Source: CAYTNY01 sp964439215 (lineage in GTDB: Bacteria; Oederibacteriota; PGYV01; CAYTNY01). From it: DNA of 35,956 bases. Numbering within the stretch: the stretch's first letter is position 1; each line of letters begins with the position of its first letter. Location: positions 1-35,956 of the forward strand of contig CAYTNY010000015.1 of NCBI GenBank assembly GCA_964439215.1, in the 5' to 3' direction. The translations under genes and the position numbers were made by a program. Positions 27,419 through 35,766 of the stretch are shown piece by piece. Under the pieces are notes generated by a model. The model was given only the letters and a program-made list of their open reading frames with translations, did not search any database and was not told the origin of the DNA.

Positions 27419-28362
27419 AAAAGATTATTTTTTTACTGTCGATATCCTTGTTTGCTGCTGTTGCTGCGGCAAGCGCAGGACAAAGCGACGGGATAACAGC
27501 CAAGGTTAATGATATCATTATTTTAAAGAGTGAAGTTGATGAGGCGGTTGAGGCGCTTGAACTCCAGCTGGAGGCAGCCGAAAGAAAGATTGATACAAAA
27601 GAGGCAAGAGAAAAAATACTGGAAAGCCTTGTGGAGCAGAGGCTTGTAATCTCAACGGCAAACCAGGAAGGCGTTGCGGTCAGCCCCGAGGCGGTCGGAG
27701 ATAAAGTAAATGAGTTTATAGAGAATCTGCGCTCCAGGTTCCCTGACCAAAAAGCATTTGAAGAGGCGCTTGCGGCGGAAGGGCTGAATTATCAGGATTT
27801 CACCCTGAAAATAAGGTCACAGGTAAAGGATAATTTGTTGTTTTCAAAGGTTAAACAGAAAAAGCAGCAGGAATTTATAGCTGATGTTGATGTCAGTGAG
27901 AATGAAATAAAGAAATTCTACAGCGACAACCGTGAAGAGTTTAAGATTAATGATGAAGTGAAGCTGGAAAACATATATTTTGATACATTTGCGGATGAAA
28001 ATATCATTAAAGCCGCGGTGGAAAGAATAAAAGCCGGTGCGGGTTTTTCCGAAGTACGAAAAGACATGGAAAAGATCCATGGCGCAAAAGGCGGCGAACT
28101 CGGATGGGTTGAAACATCGGAAATGGATGCCTCTATCAGAAGGGCGATGGGAATACCCCGCAAAAACAAGATTGTTGGTCCTGTGAAAACCGATACAGGG
28201 TACCATATTTTCCGGGTGATTGACCATGAAAAAGGCGAAGTTCCGGAATTTGAAACGGTAAAAGACAAGGTTAGGGTTATTCTCATAGAACAGAAAGTTG
28301 AAAAATTATGGGAAAAATGGCTTAAAGAGACAAAAGAATCCGCATATATAAAATATATGTAA
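27415..28362 (+). CDS. SurA-like periplasmic peptidyl-prolyl isomerase
   Basis: 315 residues. The signal peptide MKKIIFLLSISLFAAVAAASA is probably cut before Gly22. A SurA_N-like domain (about 27-150) has ITAKVNDIIILKSEVDEAV and ILESLVEQRLVISTA, the standard opening of SurA chaperones. One PpiC domain (about 175-270) has ENIYFDTFA, GGELGWVETSEMD and GPVKTDTGYHIFRVIDHE. E. coli SurA has two parvulin domains; this has one, as in many non-proteobacterial homologues. SurA binds outer-membrane barrel precursors, which fits the barrel proteins in this window. Coupled by ATGA to the upstream foldase; 22 bases before argC. Confidence 0.9.
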   Translation: MKKIIFLLSISLFAAVAAASAGQSDGITAKVNDIIILKSEVDEAVEALELQLEAAERKIDTKEAREKILESLVEQRLVISTANQEGVAVSPEAVGDKVNEFIENLRSRFPDQKAFEEALAAEGLNYQDFTLKIRSQVKDNLLFSKVKQKKQQEFIADVDVSENEIKKFYSDNREEFKINDEVKLENIYFDTFADENIIKAAVERIKAGAGFSEVRKDMEKIHGAKGGELGWVETSEMDASIRRAMGIPRKNKIVGPVKTDTGYHIFRVIDHEKGEVPEFETVKDKVRVILIEQKVEKLWEKWLKETKESAYIKYM

Positions 28363-28384
28363 AAGCGGCATTTAAGGAGAAAAT

Positions 28385-29395
28385 ATGATAAAAGCTGCGG
28401 TAATCGGCGGCTCGGGTCTTACCGGCAGGGAGCTTTTAAAGATACTGCTCAGGCATAAAGACGCGGATATCAGATATATAACCTCAAGAAAATTTGCGGG
28501 GAAAAAAGTAAAAGATGAATTTCCGGAACTTGCGGGTATGACGGATCTCGGATTTACAGATCCCTCGGATAATGAGGTATTCTCCGGTGCTGATGTCCTG
28601 TTCGCGTGCCTGCCTCATACTGATGCCATGGAGTATGTGAATAAAGCCGCACAGAAAAATAAAAAAATAATAGATCTAAGCGCTGATTTCAGGATAAAGG
28701 ACCCGAAAGTCTACAGAAAATGGTATAAAACAAGGCACCGTTTTCAGGGCCTGCTGAGAAAAGCCGTATACGGGATGCCTGAATTCTTCAGGGATGAAAT
28801 AAAGAAAGCATCTATAACCGCAAATCCGGGGTGTTATGCTTCGGGTATGCTTGCGGGTATTGTACCGCTGGCTGCGGAGTACAATATATCGGATATAATT
28901 GTTGATTCGAAATCAGGCATATCCGGAGCCGGGGCAAAACCTGCGGAAAATAACATGTACATAAATATAACAGAAAACATTTTCCCTTATAAATTTGGAA
29001 GGGCCCACAGGCATATCGGCGAAGTGGAAGGCGTTATCAGGGAAAAAACAGGCAAAGAAAAAAGTATAATTTTCACACCGCAGGTATTTCCCGCTTACCG
29101 GGGTATTCTTACCGTGATTTACGCAAAAGTAAAAGGTGATGTTTCGGAAAAAGAAATAACCGGAAGCTTTAAGAAGTTTTATAAGGGAGAGCCTTTTATC
29201 AGGTTTACGGACCGGCCTGCCGTGAAAAATACAGCGGGAACGAATTTTATAGATATAAATATTAAATACATAAAAGAAAATAAAACAGTAATTGTGGTTA
29301 CCGCGCTTGATAATCTTATAAAAGGGGCCTCGGGTTCGGCTGTTCAGAATATGAATCTGATGTTCGGGGTTGATGAAACATGCGGACTTCTTTAA
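28385..29395 (+). CDS. argC: N-acetyl-gamma-glutamyl-phosphate reductase
   Basis: Reduces N-acetylglutamyl phosphate to the semialdehyde with NADPH in arginine biosynthesis. 336 residues, usual length. The Rossmann start is AAVIGGSGLTGRELLKILL. DLSADFRIKDP follows. The catalytic cysteine is Cys150 in ITANPGCYASGMLAGIVPL. KFGRAHRHIGEVEG carries the conserved His210. The C-terminus has DNLIKGASGSAVQNMNLMFG. All key residues are present. AAGGAGA lies just before the ATG. The end overlaps argJ by 16 bases. Neither argB nor argD is in the window. Confidence 0.97.
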   Translation: MIKAAVIGGSGLTGRELLKILLRHKDADIRYITSRKFAGKKVKDEFPELAGMTDLGFTDPSDNEVFSGADVLFACLPHTDAMEYVNKAAQKNKKIIDLSADFRIKDPKVYRKWYKTRHRFQGLLRKAVYGMPEFFRDEIKKASITANPGCYASGMLAGIVPLAAEYNISDIIVDSKSGISGAGAKPAENNMYINITENIFPYKFGRAHRHIGEVEGVIREKTGKEKSIIFTPQVFPAYRGILTVIYAKVKGDVSEKEITGSFKKFYKGEPFIRFTDRPAVKNTAGTNFIDINIKYIKENKTVIVVTALDNLIKGASGSAVQNMNLMFGVDETCGLL

Positions 29396-30570
29396 AAAAA
29401 AAATACATACTTCCTTCCGGGTTTAAAAGCAGCGGGATATGGAGCGGTGTGAGAAATAACAGGATACGGCCGGATACAGGGGTTATAATGTCAGACGTTC
29501 CCTGCAGTAAAGCCATGCTGTTTACCCGCAGCAGGCTTAAAAGCGAACATATAAAACATGCGAAAACCATAAAAGGCAGGGTTTCTGCTGTTTTTGCGAA
29601 CAGCGGAAACGCGAATGTTTTTGTCGGACCGCAGGGCGGAAAAGATATCTTATTGATAGAAAATGAATTATGCCGGCTTACAGGACTGAAAAAAGGCAGG
29701 ATGCTTTTTGCTTCTACCGGCATAATAGGCAAAAGGCTACCTGTAAAAAGAATGCTTGCAAGGATGCGGGAGCTTGTGAAAAACATATCGGATAAAGATG
29801 AAAATTTTCCGGCGGCCATAATGACCACGGACACAAAGGAAAAAGCCGTAACCTGTACGGTAAAACTCGGCGGAAAAACAGCAAGGATTACGGCTGCGGC
29901 GAAAGGTGCGGGAATGATGGCGCCGGATATGGCGACAATGCTTGTGTTTGTAATGACGGATGCCGCCGTATCGGGGAAGATGCTTTACGAAGCTGCAAAA
30001 AAAGCGGCTGATATTTCCTTTAACCGCGTGACCATTGACGGGGATATGAGCCCGAATGATACGGTGTATGTTCTGGCGAATCACAAAGCCGGCAACAGGC
30101 CGGTTAAGGCGCACGGAAAAGACTTTGATGTTTTAAGCGGCGCGATGAAAGATATGTTTTATGAGCTGGCGGAAGAAATGGCAATGGACGGTGAAGGCGC
30201 GACAAAATTCATACGGATAAACATAAAAAACGCCGCATCGCCCGGCGATGCTCAAAAAGCTGCTTTAAAAGCCGCGAATTCGCTTCTGGTTAAAACAGCT
30301 TTTTTCGGCGAAGCGCTTTATATGGGGAGAATTATTTCTGCTCTTGCGTCTTCCGGCGCTGTGTTTCTTCCCGAAAAGGCTGATGTTTTTATAAACGGCA
30401 GGAAATGCATTGAAAAAGGAGCGGAAATACAGTCAAAAACACTTGTCCGCGAAATGAAAAAAAGACGAATTGAAATAACCGCTGATTTAAAAGCGGGCAG
30501 CGGGGAGTATTTTGTTTTAACAACGGACCTATCTCATGATTACGTGAAAATAAACGCGGATTATTCCTGA
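29380..30570 (+). CDS. argJ: Glutamate N-acetyltransferase / amino-acid acetyltransferase
   Basis: Transfers acetyl from N-acetylornithine to glutamate, recycling acetyl in the cyclic arginine pathway; bifunctional forms also use acetyl-CoA. 396 residues. It is made as a precursor that cuts itself before a threonine: here GMMAPDMATML, with Thr186 as the expected nucleophile (family form KGSGMIAPNMATML). FANSGNANVF, DGDMSPNDTVYVLAN and MDGEGATKFI are other family motifs, and the end HDYVKINADYS is standard. The usual GDTSTNDT is GDMSPNDT here, a mild departure. The start is inside argC, with GGGG about ten bases upstream, so translation is probably coupled. Confidence 0.96.
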   Translation: MRTSLKKKYILPSGFKSSGIWSGVRNNRIRPDTGVIMSDVPCSKAMLFTRSRLKSEHIKHAKTIKGRVSAVFANSGNANVFVGPQGGKDILLIENELCRLTGLKKGRMLFASTGIIGKRLPVKRMLARMRELVKNISDKDENFPAAIMTTDTKEKAVTCTVKLGGKTARITAAAKGAGMMAPDMATMLVFVMTDAAVSGKMLYEAAKKAADISFNRVTIDGDMSPNDTVYVLANHKAGNRPVKAHGKDFDVLSGAMKDMFYELAEEMAMDGEGATKFIRINIKNAASPGDAQKAALKAANSLLVKTAFFGEALYMGRIISALASSGAVFLPEKADVFINGRKCIEKGAEIQSKTLVREMKKRRIEITADLKAGSGEYFVLTTDLSHDYVKINADYS

Positions 30571-30596
30571 AGCGAAAGCGAAAAAAGGGGCGCAGG

Positions 30597-32273
30597 GTGA
30601 GAAAAATCGCGATTCAAAATGATAATTACCACAGTGTCCGGAGCGGGGGCGCGCGGAATACCGCCGGTGTCCGCATGAAAAGAGGTAAAAATAAAACCAT
30701 AATATTGCGGTATTTAACCGGCTGTATTCTGCTGTCTGCATGTCTCTTGATTCTGCCGGAGCAGGTTAAGGCAGTGGCAAACAGCCTTATAGAAGTGAAA
30801 ACCGCAGCTGAAAATCTAAATCCGGGAGACTGGATGACAAGACAGGCAAAGGGACGGTTTGTTATCGGACAGCCCGAAGATAAAGCCCTGCTTTTCGGGT
30901 ATCCTTCGCCGATATGGTCCTCTGTAACATCTGTTCTTGTTGAATCGCCGGGAAACACACTGGTATGTTTTGGAGGGAATACAGGAAATTATGTAAGCGG
31001 TCCCGCTGACAGTTCCGGGAATACCATGAATACCACGGTATGGGAAATAAGCGGTATGCGGATAACACAGAATCTGTTTCTTGCGGAAAATCCCCGGGGA
31101 ACAGGTACGGTTGACAGCATAGGTATAAATTATGTTGTTGAAAACACAAATACAGTAAACGCGGGGGCGGGAATAAGAATAATGCTGGACACTTATGTTG
31201 TAAGCGATAATTCCCCCATAATAGCCGAGGGCGAAGGGCACATAAAAAAAGAAAGGGAGTGGACAGGTGCGGATGTACCTGAAGCATGGCGCAGCGTTGA
31301 TAATTATCTTGACCCGCAGCTTGAAGCGGAATGTGTTCTGGGAGCCGGCGGCGCGGCAGTGCCGGACAGGCTGGTTATAGGGCAGTGGGACAATATGAAT
31401 GAGTTTAACAGCCTCTGGACATATACGCTTGATGACATAAATGACATAGACGATACGGCGGCGGCAATGTATTGGGGGCCGGATAATTTTCTGCCGGGAG
31501 AAAAAAAAGAATATACGATATTTTACGGAGTGCCCGGGCCTGCGGGCGGAAAACTTGACATAGAAAAGACAGTTGATATGCAGAATGCCTTTGCGGGGGA
31601 TACACTGAGTTATAATATTACATATTCAAACATTCAAAGCGGCAATATAACGTCTGTGTATATATGGGATACAATACCTTCCAACACTGTTTTAGTTGAT
31701 GCATCCGGCGGTGCGGCGGTTTCCGGGGATGTTGTGTTCTGGCCGGCCGGCGATATTTTACAGACAGATCCGCCAAAGAGCGTATGGTTTCTCGCGGCAA
31801 TTACAGGATACTCGGATATGAGCGTTGAAAACACGGCTGTGGGCTCGTATATAAACAGTTACTGGGATTATATTGAAGGCAGTACATCAAATACTGTTGT
31901 GACGGACATTTATACCCCCACAATAACGCCGAGTCCTACGATAACCCCCACATCAACCATAACACCGACCCCTGAACCTGAACTAAATGCTGTTTTTAAA
32001 GGAAGTTATCCCGACCCCGCCCGGGAAGAAGCAAATATTATTGTGCGGCTTAATACTCCCGCGGATATAACGGTAAGGATATTTACTCTTGCGGGCGAAG
32101 AAACCACATCTATTGAATATGCCGGACGCCGGGGGGTTAATAATATCAAATGGAAATTAAAAAATGCTTACGGAAGAAATATTGCTTCGGGAGTATATAT
32201 TATCCGGATCCTGGCTGAAGATGCGCGCGGGCAGCGGCGTGAGATCACCGGAAAGATAGGAGTGGCGAGATAG
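30597..32273 (+). CDS. Secreted surface protein: DUF11-type domain, Thr/Pro linker and T9SS/FlgD-like C-terminal domain
   Basis: 558 residues from GTG 30597 (AAGGGG six bases upstream) or 532 from ATG 30675, which begins the signal-like MKRGKNKTIILRYLTGC directly but lacks a clear Shine-Dalgarno. I keep the GTG because of the ribosome site. The hydrophobic core contains LTGC and LLSAC, lipobox-like, though hydrophobic residues continue after them. Residues about 90-320 form a beta-rich domain (PIWSSVTSVLVESPGNTL, YWGPDNFLPGEKKEYTIFYG). About 325-425 is DUF11-like (DIEKTVDMQNAFAGDTLSYN). A Thr/Pro linker (about 440-462) follows, then a domain with ITVRIFTLAGEETTS and NIASGVYIIRIL, ending KIGVAR, like the tail of the giant protein. 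Likely exported to the surface. Confidence 0.85.
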   Translation: MRKIAIQNDNYHSVRSGGARNTAGVRMKRGKNKTIILRYLTGCILLSACLLILPEQVKAVANSLIEVKTAAENLNPGDWMTRQAKGRFVIGQPEDKALLFGYPSPIWSSVTSVLVESPGNTLVCFGGNTGNYVSGPADSSGNTMNTTVWEISGMRITQNLFLAENPRGTGTVDSIGINYVVENTNTVNAGAGIRIMLDTYVVSDNSPIIAEGEGHIKKEREWTGADVPEAWRSVDNYLDPQLEAECVLGAGGAAVPDRLVIGQWDNMNEFNSLWTYTLDDINDIDDTAAAMYWGPDNFLPGEKKEYTIFYGVPGPAGGKLDIEKTVDMQNAFAGDTLSYNITYSNIQSGNITSVYIWDTIPSNTVLVDASGGAAVSGDVVFWPAGDILQTDPPKSVWFLAAITGYSDMSVENTAVGSYINSYWDYIEGSTSNTVVTDIYTPTITPSPTITPTSTITPTPEPELNAVFKGSYPDPAREEANIIVRLNTPADITVRIFTLAGEETTSIEYAGRRGVNNIKWKLKNAYGRNIASGVYIIRILAEDARGQRREITGKIGVAR

Positions 32274-32393
32274 TTCCGAGAAAGCGCATACACGGAATAA
32301 CGGGTTATATCTTCTATAAAGGCGCATTAAGTTTTTCTGCGGCAAGTCTATACGATGTTTTTTTCTTATTTCCGGATCCGGTCTACATTATTA

Positions 32394-32422
32394 TTGCAAA
32401 CCATGCGGAATACAGATATAAT
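32394..32422 (+). promoter_or_regulatory. Strong putative sigma-70-type promoter for the propeller lipoprotein gene
   Basis: TTGCAA at 32394-32399 and a perfect TATAAT at 32417-32422, spacing exactly 17. The gap 32274-32457 has no gene and no clear terminator for the upstream gene. This is the best promoter match in the window. Confidence 0.65.
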
Positions 32423-32443
32423 TAATATGAAAGGTAAAATCCA

Positions 32444-32467
32444 AGGAGGAAAATGTATTGGGAATAA
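32444..32467 (+). promoter_or_regulatory. Ribosome-binding site with a five-codon overlapping ORF at the lipoprotein start
   Basis: AGGAGG at 32444-32449 is eight bases before the TTG at 32458, which I take as the start because it gives a full lipoprotein signal. An ATG at 32453 in another frame reads ATG TAT TGG GAA TAA (32453-32467) and overlaps that TTG. The ATG is only three bases from the Shine-Dalgarno, so is probably too close to be efficient. Confidence 0.45.
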
Positions 32468-35067
32468 GGTCTTTTTCGGTTTCTTCAGTTGTTATTGCTG
32501 CGGTGTTTGTGTTTTTTTCCTGTGTTAAGGAGAACAAAACAACAAGTCCTTCGCCTGCTGATGAACCTGCAGTTTCTTATTCCGCGACAATAACCCCTAC
32601 GGTTACGGCGAGTTTTACTCCGGAAGCTCCGCAGGGAACAGAGACCGAAACAGAGACAATTACTCATACGGTTTCACCTTCGCCGGAATTTACCGCATCT
32701 GTCAGTGCTACTTATACAATAACAATAGAGTTTTCGGCATCAGAAACTGTTACGCCGTCTGTGACCGTTTCGGAAACGCTGACAGCCTTGTTTTCTTATA
32801 CCGCGACAAAAACAATAACACAGGAGATACAGGAAACTTTTACCGCAACCCCGTCTGTTTCGGATGTTTTTACGGCGACGCCTACCTGTACTTATGATAC
32901 TTCTGTTTATAGAGGCTCTGCGGAAATATCTCCCGGGAATCTCGTGGCATATACCGAGGGAAATACCATTGAAATAAATTATACTGCGGGAGAACTTGGC
33001 TGGGACGGGCCGACTCCTTTATACGGCACGCTGAAGATAATAATACCTTCGGGCTGGAGTTCTCCGAGCCTTGTTCTGTCTGATCCGGGTTATTTTCATG
33101 TGTCCCTGCCCGCGGGCGGACAGCTTGTGGGAAAAGAGGTAAGCGGACAGGAGCTTTATGTAAAAGCTGCGGATCTTCCCGCGGATACAGGTATTATAAC
33201 AGTAAGGTACGGGGATAAAACATTCGGCGGACCCGGAGCTTATGTGGGGGATCCGGGTTCTTATACCATAACTGTTGAGATGGCGGAGTCAGGCGAGTTG
33301 ACTTATCCGCTTGAGAATTACCCTTTGCTTGAACTTGTTCCCGCAACACCTACGGTAACAGCGACCAATACTCCTATAATAGGCGAGGGATCTGTTACAG
33401 CTGTTCCGGACACCCTTATTGCCAATACAACCGGCAATACCGTGGTATTTACCTATACAGCGGGGCCGGGCACCTGGGCCGCGGATCCGGGCGGAACCAT
33501 AATAATAACAATTCCCGATACGTGGAGCTCTCCGAGTGTGGAGGATACAGTTTCGGGATGTTTTTATGCGGCCGCGCCGGAAGGCGGAAATATACTTGAA
33601 ACAAGAGAAGAGGGCAGTGATATGTTAATAAGAGCCGAGAGTATCCCCGCAAATACAGGTGTTATTGAAATCACATATGGATTTAAAGGTTCGGGAGGGC
33701 CGGGTGCGTATATCGGAAGTGCGGGTGAATATATACTTACAACACGCGTTGACCATAACGGAGCCAATGTGCATGAGATTGCGGATTCTCCTGTTATACA
33801 TGTGGTGCCTCCGACTGCCACCGCAAGCGCCACGGCCACTATCACCATGACTTCCACGCATTCTCCGACGATATCCCCGACACATTCCATAACACAGACA
33901 CATTCAATAACTCCGACATGGTCAGTATCACCTACGATTACGGTATCGCCGACCATTACCCGCACCAAAACAATAACAGCCACATCTACCGCGACTCCCA
34001 CCGCGACCGTAACAATGACGTCAACTCCTTTTTGGGAGACTATAGGAGCGGGAATATCATCATCCCAGGCGGATTACTGCAGAATATTTATAGACAACGG
34101 CGTGCCTTATGCGGCTTATTCGGATTGGTCACAGGGGAAAAAAGTGTCGGTCCGGAGATATGTAAACGGCTCCTGGGAATATGTGGGTTCTGCCGGTTTT
34201 TCTGCGGGTATAGCGTATGATGTTAATCTTTGTGTTTATAATGGAGTGCCTTATACCGCCTACAGGGATTATGCGGACTCAAACAAAGCGGTTGTTAAAA
34301 GATACATAGGCGGGGCATGGGAAACCGTGGGCGGAGGCAGTGCCTCTGAAGGCGCCGCATATGACCTGTCATTTGCGATGAGTTCATCGGGAAAACCCTA
34401 TCTTGCTTTTAGAGACGTAGTGAATAATGAAAGACTTACAATTCTGGAATATGCCTCAGGAGCCTGGAAAACCATGGGGCCCGATCCGGCGGACGGCATA
34501 AATCTGTCGGACGGAGTGGCTTCTGATATAGATCTTGAGATTTACAACGGGGAGCCGTATGCCGCTTATGTTGACTGGGCAAACGGTTATAAGGCAACAG
34601 TAGGGAAATTTGATATTAATTTGGGATGGCAGATAATAGGCGGTGCGGGAATATCCGATGGAAGCGCAAATTCAGTGTCGATTTTTGTGACAGAGACAGG
34701 CGGTGTATATGCGTCTTTCAGAGAGACGGGTAATTCCAATAAAGCCGCGGTCATGAAGTATTCGGGAACATTATGGGAATACATCGGCGGACGCGATTTC
34801 TCAAGCGACAATGTAAATGATGTTGCCATGTATGTTTATCAGGAGACGCCTTATGTTGCGTACAGGGACGCCGGTTATTCTTATTCCGCCACCTGCGCAA
34901 GAAACAAGACAGGAACATGGGAAATACCCGGATATGAAATTTCTGACGGGCCGGCTTCGTTTATTGATATACATTTTGATGAAGCCGATGAGATGCCGTA
35001 TATAATTTTCCGGGATGAGGCGAGAGATAAAAAAGCCACGGTTGTAAGGTATTCAGGGGCTTATTAA
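32458..35067 (+). CDS. Large surface lipoprotein: Thr/Pro stalks, duplicated beta domain and seven-repeat propeller
   Basis: 869 residues, TTG start. The signal ends in FVFFSC with Cys22 as the lipid site. A Thr/Ser/Pro-rich stalk (about 28-150) follows. Two copies of one beta domain sit at about 151-300 and 309-451; both carry NTIEINYTAG / NTVVFTYTAG, IIIPSGWSSPS / ITIPDTWSSPS, LPADTGIITVRYG / IPANTGVIEITYG and GGPGAYVGDPGSYTIT / GGPGAYIGSAGEYILT. A second stalk (about 452-523) leads to seven repeats of 48-54 residues (526 to the end), each starting Trp-Glu-x-hydrophobic-Gly and containing NGVPYTAYRDYADSNKAVVKRY. Seven such repeats suggest a closed beta-propeller. Likely anchored in a membrane with the propeller held outward; ligand unknown. 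It has its own promoter. Confidence 0.85.
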   Translation: MGIRSFSVSSVVIAAVFVFFSCVKENKTTSPSPADEPAVSYSATITPTVTASFTPEAPQGTETETETITHTVSPSPEFTASVSATYTITIEFSASETVTPSVTVSETLTALFSYTATKTITQEIQETFTATPSVSDVFTATPTCTYDTSVYRGSAEISPGNLVAYTEGNTIEINYTAGELGWDGPTPLYGTLKIIIPSGWSSPSLVLSDPGYFHVSLPAGGQLVGKEVSGQELYVKAADLPADTGIITVRYGDKTFGGPGAYVGDPGSYTITVEMAESGELTYPLENYPLLELVPATPTVTATNTPIIGEGSVTAVPDTLIANTTGNTVVFTYTAGPGTWAADPGGTIIITIPDTWSSPSVEDTVSGCFYAAAPEGGNILETREEGSDMLIRAESIPANTGVIEITYGFKGSGGPGAYIGSAGEYILTTRVDHNGANVHEIADSPVIHVVPPTATASATATITMTSTHSPTISPTHSITQTHSITPTWSVSPTITVSPTITRTKTITATSTATPTATVTMTSTPFWETIGAGISSSQADYCRIFIDNGVPYAAYSDWSQGKKVSVRRYVNGSWEYVGSAGFSAGIAYDVNLCVYNGVPYTAYRDYADSNKAVVKRYIGGAWETVGGGSASEGAAYDLSFAMSSSGKPYLAFRDVVNNERLTILEYASGAWKTMGPDPADGINLSDGVASDIDLEIYNGEPYAAYVDWANGYKATVGKFDINLGWQIIGGAGISDGSANSVSIFVTETGGVYASFRETGNSNKAAVMKYSGTLWEYIGGRDFSSDNVNDVAMYVYQETPYVAYRDAGYSYSATCARNKTGTWEIPGYEISDGPASFIDIHFDEADEMPYIIFRDEARDKKATVVRYSGAY
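32908..33810 (+). repeat. Tandem duplication of a beta domain in the lipoprotein
   Basis: Two copies of about 145 residues (32908 to about 33345, and 33382 to about 33810), separated by a short Thr/Pro linker. They share four ordered motifs listed in the gene entry. Identity at DNA level is low, so the duplication is not recent. Confidence 0.75.
34033..35064 (+). repeat. Seven propeller-type repeats at the lipoprotein C-terminus
   Basis: Repeats begin WETIGAG, WEYVGSA, WETVGGG, WKTMGPD, WQIIGGA, WEYIGGR and WEIPGYE. Each has a hydrophobic strand, PYxAYRD and KAxVxxY. Repeat 4 is the longest and repeat 7 the most diverged. The stop codon follows directly, so the propeller closes the protein. 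Confidence 0.8.
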
Positions 35068-35078
35068 AGATAAATATC

Positions 35079-35106
35079 TTGACTTCAGCGGGTTCTCTGC
35101 TAAAAT
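35079..35106 (+). promoter_or_regulatory. Putative sigma-70-type promoter for the small coiled-coil gene
   Basis: TTGACT at 35079-35084 and TAAAAT at 35101-35106, spacing 16, in the 81-base gap after the lipoprotein gene. AAGGGGA lies about seven bases before the next ATG. Confidence 0.55.
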
Positions 35107-35148
35107 TTCTTTTAAATGCCGTAAAAATAAACTGAAAGGGGAAATGAT

Positions 35149-35556
35149 ATGTCGTCAGGAAAAACTGTTATGATACTGCTGCTGGGAATTATTATGGGGG
35201 TCAGCGCGCTTTTGGTTTATAAAACGCTGGAAATTGACAGAGAAATGAAAAAAATAAAATCTCTGACGGACGTTGATGAAATAAAAGAAAACAGGACCAT
35301 GTTCAGAGAGTTTGAAAAAAAGATTTCCGGAATAGAAAAAAGCATTAAAGATAATTCAGAGCGCGTAATCGGCGCGGAGAAAAACATAGAAGTTCTTGAA
35401 AACAGCAGCAAAGCTTATTTTGAACTGTTTGCCGCGGAAAAAGAGCGGATAATGAAAATATCATCGGAGCTGGAAAAGTTAAAGAAAGAAATAAATCAAA
35501 AACCCCGGTCTGAACCAACGGCCGCGCCGGAACCCGGATCTGAAACAGAGAGCTGA
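35149..35556 (+). CDS. Small membrane-anchored coiled-coil protein
   Basis: 135 residues, no family recognised. One transmembrane segment near the N-terminus (KTVMILLLGIIMGVSALLVY) with a short positive-inside head. Residues about 28-115 are charged with heptad-like spacing (EIDREMKKIKSL, FEKKISGIEKSIKD, RIMKISSELEKLKKEI), predicting a long coiled coil. The tail is Pro/Glu/Ser-rich (SEPTAAPEPGSETES). It may be a periplasmic spacer or scaffold. It follows its own promoter and closes the coding part of the window. Confidence 0.8.
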   Translation: MSSGKTVMILLLGIIMGVSALLVYKTLEIDREMKKIKSLTDVDEIKENRTMFREFEKKISGIEKSIKDNSERVIGAEKNIEVLENSSKAYFELFAAEKERIMKISSELEKLKKEINQKPRSEPTAAPEPGSETES

Positions 35557-35766
35557 GTGATTCCCGGGATAAGTCAACGTTCAAACAGAAAATATGGTTA
35601 ACATTCGTTTTTAGCGGGGGGGGACAGGGCTTTATTAATTTTCAATTATAGGTTTTCAATGAAACCATTAATGTAATACCCCGCATGAATATCTGAACAT
35701 ATGCTTTTAAATCCGGGAAGAGTTTATATGCCTTGAAAAGTCTGATTTTTTTTTGTGTTGTTTTCC
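35557..35766 (+). other. Gene-free AT-rich spacer
   Basis: I see no gene here. It holds a run of eight G (35616-35623), a short hairpin (GGTTT at 35651-35655 with AAACC at 35662-35666) and nine T (35746-35754). None forms a convincing terminator for the upstream gene. Confidence 0.5.

Noticed and set aside
35616..35623. Run of eight G as a phase-variation tract
   Set aside because: It lies in non-coding sequence, away from any start codon or promoter spacer I can identify; it may also be a sequencing uncertainty.
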